Source: Apium graveolens (taxonomy: Eukaryota > Streptophyta > Magnoliopsida > Apiales > Apiaceae). Taken from it: a stretch of DNA of 64,000 bases. The position numbers and the translations under genes were made by a program. The notes below the pieces were generated by a model. It made no database searches. It had not been told where the DNA came from and was given only the letters and a program-made list of their open reading frames with translations. Below are positions 23,084 through 34,173 of this stretch, one piece after another. Within the stretch, counting starts at the first letter, position 1. Each line of letters opens with the position of its first letter. The stretch lies in assembly GCF_009905375.1 (NCBI RefSeq), contig NC_133652.1, forward strand, positions 16,914,850 through 16,978,849. Direction: 5' to 3'.

Positions 23084-23344
23084 CTAGTTGTGAAGAGGAT
23101 CTGGGCAGCTTGGTACCCTTCTTTTGTTGTGTTGGAGACCTCTGTTGTGATCATAGACTCTATGAAAGAATTGAGATTTATTATATTGAACCTTGTTTAT
23201 ATTCTGGCTCTGTTCTTCTTCTTCTTCCACTGCCTTCAGTATCCGCGTTGCCCTCACTTTGCAGTCGCTAATATACAGAGCTGAGATCATTAACACCACC
23301 ACTAGATAGGAGCACGTATTTCTCTTTCGGCCTGAAAATAACAT
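23084..23344 (-). CDS. CLE27: CLE-family signalling peptide precursor (CLE27-like)
   Basis: An 86-residue secreted-peptide precursor. I take the Met at 23344 as start because it places a signal peptide at the N-terminus (basic GRKR, then hydrophobic SYLVVVLMISALYI); the frame is open further upstream to 23476. A variable, Glu-rich middle follows. The C-terminal 12 residues are RRVPSCPDPLHN, the CLE motif released by proteolysis and sensed by leucine-rich-repeat receptor kinases in meristem and vascular signalling. Most CLE peptides have Gly at position 6; here it is Cys, as I recall for Arabidopsis CLE27 (RIVPSCPDPLHN), so this is probably a conserved subclass feature and not damage. The motif is at the very C-terminus, followed directly by TAG. 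No intron, as is common in the family. Confidence 0.85.
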   Translation of the reverse strand: MLFSGRKRNTCSYLVVVLMISALYISDCKVRATRILKAVEEEEEQSQNINKVQYNKSQFFHRVYDHNRGLQHNKRRVPSCPDPLHN

Positions 23345-24412
23345 TTGGACCAAACTGGACACTTTCTGAGTTTCTGTATGTGTCTTGCGTGAGAGCGGTG
23401 GAGTGTTACCTTTACCTACCTGCTCTTGGTGCTCTAATAAGTATTTAGCTAGCACTCGACAGATGTATCGTATCATATTTGTGGAGGAGACATTGGATTT
23501 GTTTTTCTTGTTTGTATATGTATCTTCATTTATCTTTTAGAAGGAAGTGACTTGAATCGAACTAATTGTTAGTTAACTGTGGTTTGGACAGGGAGAGAGA
23601 GGGACTTGTCATGCAAGATCAAGAATGTAGCCATGTGATCATGACATACAAACACATGCCTGTACAAGTTTAAATCTGTATTTTGTTCAGTTCTTAGAAG
23701 GGCAAGACCTAATCCACATTCAATTTACTAAAATTTCAAAAAACAGATGCTGGTTAACTTTAGGATAACAATTTCATAGGAATAAGATTTATGATTTATG
23801 TTCATCATACTTAAATGACCGGCTATTAGCAAATTACATGAGTTTGATTATATTATAGAGGATAATTTTAAGCTTAACTCATACACCAGTGTAGTTTTGA
23901 AGGTTTTAATACTTGGAAAGGACAAATGTTGTAAAATTTCCCAGAAATGGCAGATGTTCCTCAAAAACAAGAGACCTGAGACGCCGAGGAACTGTAGGCA
24001 AGACTCAAGAGGATGACCAATGGAGTATCCATTATGGGAATGAATTACCAAATGCTTGTTTACCTTGCCATCTTATTGTAAGCTTGTTAATACTGGTTAT
24101 TTACAGGGAGGAATCAATATTCCTGATACTGGATTTGTTCTCTCTTCGCATCATTCCAAAAGCAAAGTTAAAGAAATAAGAAGATTTATTTGGCATTATT
24201 CCCGAACAGTAAAGAGGAATGAAGATATCTTTTGTGATCGGATCTAATATATTTTACTAGAAGATCCAAAATATTGGTTGGCTTCATGCCACTGAAGCAA
24301 TGACCATCACAAACTTTAATAGTATGCCGCTCCTGCCAATCTTTACTACAAGCCTAATACGACATAAGATAAAAATTCAAAATGTTATCTATTACATGCA
24401 TAATACTATGGT
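23345..24412. other. intergenic, promoter side of the CLE gene
   Basis: About 1.07 kb between the CLE start (minus strand) and the 3' end of the DUF1218 gene. No gene, RNA or clear repeat recognised. Confidence 0.5.
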
Positions 24413-27266
24413 CTATGGATAACCAGCTAACCCAACAGTTGAACTTGTACGACTTGTTTTACGAGCCCCTTGGTTTGTCGCCTTGGTGAAATACATGTAG
24501 TAATATACATTAAGGACCATTGTCGCAACCACGAATATTGCTCCTGCAACAAAAACCCCCTTCCTCAGTGTTTCACAAGATATGTTTTGTGCATAAATCA
24601 TATCCCTGTACTTTGTGTGGTAAGCATTCTGCTTTGCTCCTGCAACTAAACATGCTTCTGCTACCAAAAAAGTCATCCTGCGAGCGCACATGCCAATTAC
24701 ATAATAATTTTAGCATTAGAGCTTAAATTTTACGTCAGAATACAGATTATGCTCTATATCTTCTGTTCCATCAAACTTAAATGTTCAAAGATCTCTGTAA
24801 ATATCATGATCCAAACTGAAGGTATTGATAATCAGTGACCACGAACCACTATATCATATCTTAAGTAGAAACCAGGTTTAGAATTCAACAACTGATTTCT
24901 AACTTATATATATGATAGAATGGTTTATTTTAACTACATATGATTTAGTGGTTTATTGCCACCGCTAACCTTAAACCATAAACTATTCATAGTGTTATAG
25001 CAATGTAATGTCAAATGCCACTAGCAGATAGGATGCAGTCTTGTGAATCATATACAGAAGTAATTTACTCATTGGTCTTACCATGATGAAATAAAATAGA
25101 TGATCGTCCAAGCACGATCACTTCCAGGTGTTAAAGGTATTCCAAAACACATGCATTTGGTGACCCCCATAAGCAAAGATTCACCTGAGAGTAAAAACAG
25201 AAATGCTCCTACCCCATATCCTGTTGCAACATCTGAGCTGTAAACACAATATGTGGCATTCGTATGTTCATCTTTATGTACGGTGCCCTGTAATATAGAA
25301 AAGGAACTTCAAATATTGTATCTAAGATCAACATAAAAGAGCCACACGTATCTAGCAAAATAAAGAAAAGATAAGGTAGATTTGGTGGGATAGCTATAGA
25401 AATGAAATGTCAAATTTGATGTAGTTGTAGACCAACACCAACAACAGCAATGTGCGGTTGTCGATTTTCACCTAAACACCAATGTGCATATATGGACCCT
25501 AGATTTATGACGAGTTCCGCTTAGGAAATGAGAAAAAGCAGGAATGGTCATTCATCCATCGATTGGTAAATTCGAGTTGTAGTTTTTATCTGTAAGCATG
25601 GAATCGAAGAAAGAATGACAATTTTGAGTATTCATCACAAACTAGTACAAATTTCATTTCTTTCTCCCCCTAATTTTATTTCTTACAACCAAATGGAGCA
25701 TTAGAGAAAGGAAAAAAAGGAGATTAAAAGATTTACAGCTACAAATAACCGGAGCTTATTGCTAAAGGAAATTTGTAGCAGAACACATACACAATACATA
25801 TATAGCATTTTGGAATCCATTTATATAACTTTTTTACAACTTTTATGGATAACATTTTAAAATATATAAAGTCGAACACCAATAAGATCCAAAAAACTCT
25901 ATAACATCCAAACTCAGAAACAGTTTTATATTGTTAACAAATATCGTATGCACAATAAGATTTAAGAGCCACATACTCTAGCATTCAGGTTATATGCAGA
26001 TTAAAAAGGGAAATGTGTATTAAATTAGGTTTCACAAAAAAGAGTGGAATTTTTTTATGCAGAAACAATGGAGGCTTTTGCAACAATTAAGGCAGTTAAT
26101 CTTGCACGTCAATTTTGTATGACAATGTTATTTTTGAAGGAGATATTATTCAGACCATTTAGAAAGTGAACGATAGTGTGGAAGATCTTTCATATGTTGG
26201 TAATCTTATTATTGAGATTAGGGAGTTGAAGAAGGACCTGTTTCAGACAGAATTTGTGTTTATTAGAAGACAGAGAAATGCAGCTGCTCATATATTGGCG
26301 AAAAGAGCAAAAACATTTGAATCTTCGTGTTGGGTATCCAGCACATCTAAAACTTGAAGGTGTTAGATGAAGGAACCCAGCAAGATCTAATACCATTCAA
26401 CACCCTCCTCAATCGTACAATCGTACATTGACTGTACATGATCAAACATATACCAAATAGACAAACAAACATATTAAATATTTAAATATGGGGTGGAGGG
26501 ACTCGAACCTAACACCCCTTATTCTTAAGGTTTATATAGTATTCTAACACTTCCCCTCACAAATAAGACTAGACAACAAACATACATAACCAAACAGAAA
26601 GGACCATATACTATTCTAACACGGGTGGGAGGGCTCGAACCCGAGTCCCCTCCCCGAAACGAACTGTGATACTATGATACCATGTCGGATCATATACTAT
26701 TCAACACTTTTAAGTGTTGAAAAGTGTTGAATTGGCAGATATTCTGAGTTCATATCAGATGCTCTTACTGAATGATTATTTTCATATAGTTGTTTTCAAA
26801 AAAAGAGAGAATGCTGAAAATGAAATATGTGGAGTTGTGTGATTATGAGAACCAGTAATCCCTGCTCTCTTTCTTATTTTATGAGTAAACTCAAATCATA
26901 TTCATCTTATTCATAAATACAAATTTTAAAAGGAAATGAGCACTCCAACTAGAAATAATTAGTGAAATATACAAAAATCAAACACTTTCAGAATGACTTC
27001 AGAGTTAAAGTTTGAAATACAAGAAACAAGAAAACATTCATATAAATTAAACAAAAATTAGAACCCTAGACAACAACAAAGCTAGCTGAACATAAATAAA
27101 GATTAAGTAGTAAAAAAGAAGTAATACAAAAGGAAGCAAAAAACACATTTATTGAACAAAGTAGAAAAAAATAAATCAGATATCTAAAGTTTGATCTAGT
27201 TACAAACATCAACTTACAATTGCTACCAATTTTAATGCGTGTGTGAGACTGTGAGAGAGAGAGAGA

Positions 27267-27301
<35 letters not shown>

Positions 27302-27417
27302 GAGGAGGAGGTTACAGTGCTACGACGGCGTTCAGCGGCGATGGAGAAGCCAAAAGCAACCAAGCATAGTATTATTACAAGTAGATGTACAAGAGATGAG
27401 CCTTTGCCTGTTCCCAT
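24413..27417 (-). CDS. DUF1218 four-helix membrane protein (modifying-wall-lignin family), three exons
   Basis: Exons on the minus strand: 27417-27316, 25287-25082, 24677-24413, GT-AG throughout and phase-consistent, giving 573 bp and 190 residues. Four hydrophobic segments are visible: LVHLLVIILCLVAFGFSIAA (a signal anchor, about 10-29), one around YGVGAFLFLLSGESLL, one across WTIIYFISS with the start of exon 3, and VFVAGAIFVVATMVL near the C-terminus. The RRRSTGTVHKD..YCVYSSDVATGYG block, conserved small residues and paired cysteines are typical of DUF1218 proteins; named relatives (MWL-1/2, VCC) affect lignin content or vein patterning through unknown chemistry. Relatives are ER or plasma-membrane proteins. 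Intron 1 is 2,028 bp, starts next to a CT-rich tract and contains an RNase H remnant. Confidence 0.9.
26068..26357 (+). pseudogene. RNase H-like (RVT_3) fragment in an intron
   Basis: Two frames together give the C-terminal half of an RNase H-like domain of the type found in plant non-LTR elements: an EAFATIKAVNLA helix, then an FEGD strand, the DLSYVGNLI helix and FVFIRRQRNAAAHILAK, in which H and A surround the last catalytic region. A one-base shift and a TAG near 26160 break it. Opposite in strand to the host DUF1218 gene. Confidence 0.7.
26490..26715 (-). repeat. degraded retroelement remnant with tRNA-like B-box motifs
   Basis: On the minus strand three phrases of the form TGTT[AG]GAATA.TATA occur at intervals, along with GGTTCGAGCCC and GGTTCGAGTCC and a TGGTATCATAG that resembles a mutated initiator-tRNA primer binding site. 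This looks like an LTR/primer-site junction of a small element, or a SINE; I cannot decide. Confidence 0.35.
27247..27310. repeat. GA/CT microsatellite at the 5' splice site of DUF1218 intron 1
   Basis: GAGA repeats on the plus strand (CTCT on the coding strand) start within about 10 bases of the exon 1 donor. Likely variable in length. Confidence 0.9.
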
Positions 27418-28314
27418 TATTACAACAATCTAGCTTCTACCACTCACTTTATCTTCCTTAACTCTTAACACCTCACCCTTTGTATATGAAAGTTCATGTA
27501 AGTGTGAAAAAACTAAAAAAGCAGCGAGTGAAAAAAGTAAAGATGCTTCCCACGCGAATTAAAAACATCGTGGAAAGGACTCGCGACCACACTTTCACAG
27601 TTCAGTCAACTTCGGAATGTTTGCTTTGCACAATTTTTTTATTATTTCCCTTTCTGTCACGTTAATAGAAAAAAACTGAAATACAATATTGATTTGTTTG
27701 TGTAATACGAAATTTAGGAGGTGTTTATAAATTTACCAGTGTAGTTTAATATTTTGGGTGAGTAAATAAAAATACTAAAATAGTAACTGTGTTTACACAT
27801 GGGTTTGTTTGTTGTTGCTTGTACAGCTCATGATCATATAACGTACTGCCCTCATTTTACATGTGACTTTCATTGCATCATTTTTTGACTACACGGCATT
27901 TTTGCTTCCAGCTTGCATTTACCCAACCCTTTAGGGGCGTCAAATAATCGAAAATTGTGGAGCCGGTTTTTCCAATCAAGAAAAAGAAAGAAAATAATAA
28001 AAATGCCGAATTTCATCTAAATATGATGATTTTATCAAAGATTCCAAGAATACAGTAATACCATTCTCGAGTCTCGAACCAATTTCAGTGATTAGAATTT
28101 AGAACCACCTGCATGTGATTTTTGTTTATTTGTCACTTCCCTCTTTTACCGGGGCCGTCGGCGCTCAGGGACCTTCTTACTGCATAACCTAGCACCGAGA
28201 ATAATAAACAACACTCATCAAGATTAACTGTGCCCCTAGTCCAAAATTACTAAAAATTGTTTCTTGACCAAAAACATTTTGCTTCCTCGACTTTTCCCCT
28301 AGTCTATATACTTA
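27418..28314. other. intergenic, promoter side of the DUF1218 gene
   Basis: No gene recognised. Contains the presumed promoter and leader of the minus-strand DUF1218 gene; no clear TATA box could be assigned. Confidence 0.5.
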
Positions 28315-28728
28315 GGGACTGTTTGGCAAATCTTATAAGTTAACTTATTGACTGATAAGCCCGCAACAGCTTATTGACGGGTGTTTGTCGACCCAACTTA
28401 TAAGTTGAATTTACAACTTATAAGCTGATAAGTTGAATGTTGGCAACGACATACTTTTTCTCAACTTATTTTTTATTTTTCATTTTTTTTTATCAATTTT
28501 GGTTTTTAAAAATATTTTTTTATATGTTAATCTAACTTAAAGTATAAGAATTAAGATAGTTATATTTAAAAATTATTTATTTTAGTTCATTTAAATAAAA
28601 AAATCTGACTTATAAGTTAAATTATCCAAACACTTGTATAACTTATAAGCAGTTATCAACTTATCACTTATCAGACACTTATTCAATTTAAGTCATAAGT
28701 TATTTATTTTAAGATTTCCCAAACAGGT
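28315..28728. mobile_element. MITE, better-preserved copy of the family at 10637
   Basis: Terminal inverted repeats: left GGGACTGTTTGGCAAATCTT and right, on the opposite strand, CCTGTTTGGGAAATCTTA. The interior repeats CTTATAAGTT words. Length about 414 bp, no coding. hAT-like by termini; target duplication not certain. Confidence 0.7.
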
Positions 28729-29327
28729 AACTAGTCCACAGATTTGTCGGGCTTTAAACAAATCATGTTCCAGAAGTGCAGGGTTCAAAGTCCCCTTCAA
28801 AGTAGGTTCGCTTCTGCTGTGTGTATTTGGTTGGAAGGAATAAATTTTGGTAGGAATGAATGATGGTGAGAATAGAATTGGGGGAAAGAATGGAATGTTC
28901 ATTTAGGTATCTTGTTTGGTTCAATTTTTTTAATGGAATAAAATAATTCTTTCCATTCTTTATACTTGCTTGGTTACTAAAAGAGAATGGAATGAACTCT
29001 GGTTTTTTTATTAATATAAATATGCGTACCCTTGTGTAATATAATAATTTTAAATATAAATATTACTAACTTATAATCCGTGCAATGCACAGGCTGATTA
29101 TAATATTTGCAATTTGTTTATTATATAAAAATAAATTATAAAAGATAATAATTATATATTATTGAAATTAAAGAAGTTAAAATTTTTGTATGTATGGTGA
29201 TACTGATGGATTTAAAATATGAATTAAAAATATGAATTATTTTCTAATATTAATATATGAATTATTAAAATTAAGTTTAGAAGTATTTGGTTTCATGTGC
29301 AAGAGATGAGAAAGAAGTTGAGGGTAA
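28729..29327. other. spacer with GGAATGRAA-type repeat words
   Basis: Short words such as GGAATGAATG, GGAATGTTC and GGAATAAAAT recur between 28830 and 29000, and TTTGGTTGGAAGGAATAAA opens the stretch. It may be a further decayed small transposon, but paired ends were not convincing. Confidence 0.35.
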
Positions 29328-30353
29328 TTACACCACCACATAAATGGTCTTTACCAACATCCAAAAATGGTGTTGCCATAAAAAATGTTGCCTGCCTTAT
29401 GTGTCATGAAATCGGAAATAATTATATATGACAACATCATAATCAAATGGTACTATAAATGTTGCCTTAAATTTGCTATGCCAACACCTATACTGGTGTT
29501 GCTTTAGATCGGTGAAAAAATAAAAAAAACGGGGGAAAGAATCCCGCTCAAGTAAAATAGAAGCCCAGCCCGCTCAAGTAAATAGAAAGCATATACCTTT
29601 TTTTCAATTAAAACATAAGCACACTCCTCTCTGCCCCAACACAAGATACTCAGTTTATTCATCTGCTCATCGCCGTCCCTCATGGCCGCCCCTCATCTCT
29701 TTTCAAAGCACAGTCACAAGTTCATCTGTTCGGCTCTCTTTCAAAGCTTCTCAGTTCTTTCTTTTTATTCAAAGATCTAAATAAAGGTATACCCAGATTA
29801 TAATATATTAATATGTGAGTCACAAACCCTAATTTTTGGGTTCTTTAATATTTGTTAACTAACCCTTTTTTTTGGGGGGGGGGGGTTTGAATTTGCTCCC
29901 GAACCCTAATTGGGGGGGGGGGTAGAATTTGTGTAAAAATCCTGATTTTGGGCGGTTTTAGTTTGTTAAATTTGGGGTTATCAATTTTAGAAGATTCCAT
30001 ATGTCTAGTATTTTTTTATTAGTGTTCTTAAGCAATAGTAAAGTCTGGTGAAGGTGATGCAGTTAGTCAGATCAAGTCTTTTTCTCTGTTTCAAGAGATG
30101 AAAGTGGTTGTGTATTGTATGGATTTAGCTTATGGCTTGTTTATAATTGTTTATAATTTATGGGTTGAACGCTATATATGTGAACACTATATATGTTTCA
30201 TGTAAAGAAGAAATCACAGTGATTATAAAACCTTGAGCATGCCTTTTTAGTGTTATGAAATGCAAATGAGTAAAAATTAGTTACTAGTTATATAATTGTA
30301 AAAGTAATTTTGATTGTCATTTAGCTCTTGTTTTTGTTTGGTTGGTGTTGCAG

Positions 30354-30501
30354 CCTGGATGAAATGGGAGCTCTGTGGATAATACTTTTGTTGAGAGATC
30401 ATGAAACATGGCGCCTTTTCACAAGCGTGTGGTTGCATTCAGGAGTTTTTCATTTTATTGTCAACCTCATCAGCATACTCTTTGTTGGAATGCATTATTA
30501 A
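30354..30501 (+). pseudogene. captured exon of a rhomboid-family intramembrane protease gene
   Basis: After a clean acceptor (CAG at 30351-30353) one frame encodes a MGALWI..ETWRLFTSVWLH..GVFHFIVNLISILFVGMH segment ending at TAA 30499. This is the part of plant rhomboid-like proteins covering the L1 loop (WRLFTSVWLHSG) and TM2, with the HxxxN motif as HFIVN. The catalytic GxSG serine and later His lie in exons not present. It sits inside the CACTA element, so it is a captured fragment, transcribed as part of a chimera if at all. Confidence 0.75.
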
Positions 30502-30609
30502 AATATGGTAGTGAACTTCTGTTGGTTTACGACATCTGTTCAAAAGTTTCATTGTCATTTTTATTTTCCAATGTAATAAAATTGTATAAATTGTGAATTT
30601 TCTGTGCAG

Positions 30610-30717
30610 GTTCCGAGAGAGTCCTTGCTTTTTGTGATTCTTGCATTTGGGGGCGTTCTTTCTTGGGAAGGAGAAGGAGCTCCATTTAAGAAAATGGATC
30701 AGGGCATCACTTACGAG
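30610..30717 (+). pseudogene. captured exon of a Pescadillo (PES1) homologue
   Basis: Exactly 36 codons between a TGTGCAG acceptor (30603-30609) and a GAG|GTATCC donor. The peptide VPRESLLFVILAFGG..SWEGEGAPF is the start of the BRCT domain of Pescadillo, a ribosome-biogenesis protein of the PeBoW complex. Splice sites are preserved, implying capture at DNA level. Just downstream (30729-30805) a 38-bp unit is tandemly duplicated. Confidence 0.8.
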
Positions 30718-31834
30718 GTATCCTTGAATTGCACTTTGAGAGTGGATTTATTGGATTATGCATATTGCACTTTGAGAGTGGATTTTCTGGATTATGCATA
30801 TACAGGATTATGTTGCGACACGATGATATAGCGCTCCAAAAATATGCGGGTCTTTTTTCTCCAAGGTATACAACACATTCTTATGTGAATATTCTGTTTT
30901 AACCTACCATGACAGAATGTGCTCTTCTATTTGTAAAGTCTTGAGTAATTATATTACATTCATGTTGTGTTTTCATGTTTATGTATAGAAATAGGGACAC
31001 TAATACGGAAAATCTTCTAAAAGTAACTTTTTTTAAAAAAATATCGTGGATATGTTTTCAACACTGGAGGGAGAGATTTTTGTATAAGAAATTGATATGC
31101 TTCTTGTATTTCCAGAGCTTTGTTATTACTTTGTTATTGCAGTGATTGCTATGTTTATAAATATTGAATTTCTAATCTATAATAATGTCTTGAATTCAGG
31201 AACCTATTCGACTCAACTCGACAGTAAGCCTTATGTTTTATGGAGAGTGCGGAAACTGTTAAAGTAAGTTCTCCTCTGGAATCTAACTCTACTTTATAAT
31301 CTATTTTATTTATTAGGTAGTTAACCACAATTTCTTCCTAATTTAACATATTTCAGATGATTTAATATTAAAAATATCACACATAAAGAGGTGGATGAAT
31401 TTTAACAGTGATATCAAGGAACCTGGATGGTCATTATCTGTGTTTAAGTGCTATTTATAACTATAGTATAATGATTATGTACAGAGATCGCCACCTGATT
31501 AGTCTTTGTGTTTTATGAAATGAACCCTGTCCTAGTTAAAGTTAATAGAGTATTAACAAATTACTACCAATGTAAAATGTAAAGATCTTATCATGAAATT
31601 CATATACATAAATATCTATTACAATCTGTAGATTGAGTAACTGTATCACTATATAGGATATCTCTTGTAATTTACTGACTAATAAACTGCCACAAGACAT
31701 TGATTTTATACGCATTGGCAGATATGAAGCTGTGCATGCGGAAGTTTGTGGGCATTGTATTTCTGGTCTGGTCTTACTTTTATAACCTCTTTTCCTTTCT
31801 AGTTGGTTCATTATTGATTTCTTGTTTAATTCTA

Positions 31835-31948
31835 AATGCAGCAACAAAGTTGAACAGTATCAAGGATATTAAGAACAGGGTCGATGCAGCCAAAGATGGA
31901 TCTTATGAATCGCTTTCAAACATAAAAAATATTTTTGGTGTCTATTAG
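31835..31948 (+). pseudogene. possible third captured coding fragment
   Basis: A short frame reads ATKLNSIKDIKNRVDAAKDG and ends at TAG 31946-31948, having good codon character and lying between AT-rich, intron-like stretches in the CACTA interior. I do not recognise the family. Confidence 0.3.
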
Positions 31949-32071
31949 TTACACTCGTGAAGATGTTCTTCTTCGGGAACCCAAAGTAGGGGTATGCAAA
32001 TTTGTTATACATTAAGTCGGTTAAGTATGGAATCTTCTAAACATAAAAAATATGTTTGCATAAGTTCCATT

Positions 32072-32074
32072 TTC

Positions 32075-32110
<36 letters not shown>
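32072..32110. repeat. AT dinucleotide microsatellite
   Basis: An uninterrupted (AT)n run of about 38 bases inside the CACTA element. Confidence 0.95.
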
Positions 32111-32112
<2 letters not shown>

Positions 32113-33319
32113 AGGTCCGCTTTTAGTATATAATATGGTAAAACAAGAAAATGCTTCTTTCAATTAATACAAGAAATTCATAGCACCAAAGATACGCTGC
32201 AACAAATGATGTGGTCCATTTTCTTGCCCAATATAGGGGTATGCAAATTTATTAAACACTAAGTTGCTCAACAACGTAATTGTATATTATTTTTGTTTGA
32301 TTTTTATTCGGTGTTGTCTGCTGATCTTTCCCAGTAATCTCTTTTTATTAAATGATTATATATATAATAATATATAATTTTATTTGACCATTCACCCCAT
32401 TCTAATAACTTAACAAGTATTAATTTAATATTATCATATATCTGATTTTTTAGAACTTGTGTATTTACTTCTTATTTTTTGGAAATATACAGGATTCTGA
32501 GTTGGAGAGTAGGCAGTCACCAAAAAATGGCCGTGCAAGTGGAGGAAGGAATGCACATCCTTAATACTTCTGCATCTCTTAGTTATATCGTAATATCTTG
32601 TTATTTTTGTGATCAATTCATAACTATTATACTTATCATGTTTTGTTAGATTTTGACCGAAACATGTAATCTTATTTTGTATCCTATGTTTTTAGGTCGA
32701 AATTGTTGGAATTGTATGACTTTAAAGTTTATTCAAGTATGAGTTTAAAGTTTATATTCCAATTAATTTGACATTGCATATCTTATTTGGAATTGATTTG
32801 TGTATTATTTTGATTTATTTGATGAAATTGATTAAAACTGTGATGTCTTTTTAAGTAACAAGGTATTCAAAAATTACCACAGAAAATGTTGCCTTTGCCT
32901 TATAAAGTGTTGGCAAAAGTAATCCAATTGGTGTTGCTATAACATGATAAGGTGTTGGCAAAATAAAAAATATTAATCGAATAGTGTTGCTATAGATGGA
33001 GAAAGATGTTGCAATAATAATTAAGTCAACATCAAAATTGGGTTGCTATTGACTAGACGGTGTTGCCATAGAGTTAAAACCAACACCAGTGTTGGTGTTG
33101 CTGTTGAGTAAAAAATGTTGCCATAGGACCCTAAAGCAACATAATATGGATGTTGGCATTGTTTTCTAAAATGTGTTGGCTTAGCATCAAAGGCCACATG
33201 CAAATTTCCAACACCCACAAAATTGACTAAAGTGATGCCTTATACCCTATAACTACATTTTTCAGCATTTTTAACATTTTTTTTCGATGTTGCTGAAGAC
33301 CATTTATGTGGTAGTGTTA

Positions 33320-33725
33320 GAAGTTAAGTTGAATTGTAGTTCAAAGAATTTGTAATTATTTTAAATACCTGATTTGATATATTTAAATAAATTATTTTTG
33401 TTTTAACTTTATTTTGGAAGGTGAAAACAAATGTTTTAGGAAGATGTTAACCAACCGACCAAACGAAACCATGTTTCGCTTATAATAGTATAATATAGAT
33501 ATAATATACTATATAACTTTCAAGAAATTTTTTTAAATAAAAAAGGTTCAAAACATTCAACTACATATCATAGTTCACAGTAAGGTATTTCATAGTTCAG
33601 AGTGAGGTAGAAGAGATTGTACAGACACTTCTTACACAAATCAAATATAAAATGAATAATTTTTGCTACTAATTTTAATATCAAATGTTGAAGCAACCCA
33701 ATGATATTAATAACGCAACTCAATC
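33320..33725. other. spacer between CACTA and Harbinger-type coding remnants
   Basis: AT-rich and without coding. It presumably contains the 3' flank, and possibly the left terminus, of the PIF/Harbinger-type element, but no inverted repeat could be confirmed because its partner is outside the window. Confidence 0.4.
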
Positions 33726-34173
33726 TCACATTTTTCCATCTAATATAACATCAACAATCACACTCCTTTCCTCAGCGGGTGCTGCAAAAAACAAAATCAT
33801 CAAATCTTCATCCTTGGCTATTTTTTTTGCAACTTGAAGTTTTTGCAGTACTTTAAGACTTGGAATCTTGGAAAGTTCCTCATTTAGTTGCTTCTTTTTA
33901 TGCATCATATCTTCTTCAGCCGCAATAAGTAACTTGGTGGAAGACTCAAATTGATTAGCAATTTTGACAGAATTAGCATAAACAACCTCCAACAATGAAT
34001 CCATATTTCCCTTTTTCTGTTTCTTCCTGGTTGTGGACTCGTCTGAATGAATACTTAAATGTATGTTATCATGCATGGATAATTCGTCTCCAGCATCCAT
34101 GTTAAGTTCTTCCGCGATATCAATGATATTTTCAGCAAGTTTTCCTTTTGCTCTATCTTTGTCAAAGATAATA
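33726..34173 (-). pseudogene. C-terminal part of a Myb/SANT-like gene, cut off by a Mutator insertion
   Basis: The minus-strand frame after the Mutator element continues IIFDKDRAKGKLAENIID, the end of the conserved region of plant Myb/SANT-like DNA-binding proteins, then an acidic/Lys-rich linker and a helical C-terminal part ending EERSVIVDVILDGKM. The N-terminal part is at 39344-40024. The target duplication falls in the ELSI-IFDKDR junction, so removing the insertion restores the frame in principle. In PIF/Harbinger elements a Myb/SANT-like partner protein accompanies the transposase, and a transposase remnant does follow at 40239, so this is most likely ORF1 of such an element. Confidence 0.75.

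Larger units (their letters stand above)
29331..33316. mobile_element. non-autonomous CACTA (En/Spm) element carrying gene fragments
   Basis: The left end CACCACCACATAAATGGTCT and the right end, read on the minus strand, CACTACCACATAAATGGTCT are terminal inverted repeats of about 28 bp. The flanking triplets 29328-29330 and 33317-33319 are both TTA, the 3-bp target duplication typical of CACTA. Subterminal regions are packed with TGTTGSCA/TGTTGCTAT words in both orientations (left about 29360-29510, right about 32880-33300), the transposase-binding repeats of this superfamily. No transposase reading frame is present. The 3.4-kb interior has exon-like pieces of at least two host genes, with splice sites. 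Confidence 0.88.

Noticed and set aside
23084..23476. Longer CLE ORF starting at 23476
   Set aside because: The upstream 44 residues lack a signal peptide at the N-terminus; the Met at 23344 gives a standard precursor.
29078..29092. A second Helitron-like hairpin CCGTGC..GCAC
   Set aside because: The stem is imperfect and no CTRR lies at the right distance.
29872..29925. Two long G runs, possible G-quadruplex
   Set aside because: Homopolymer G runs without the four-tract pattern; may be partly a sequencing artefact.
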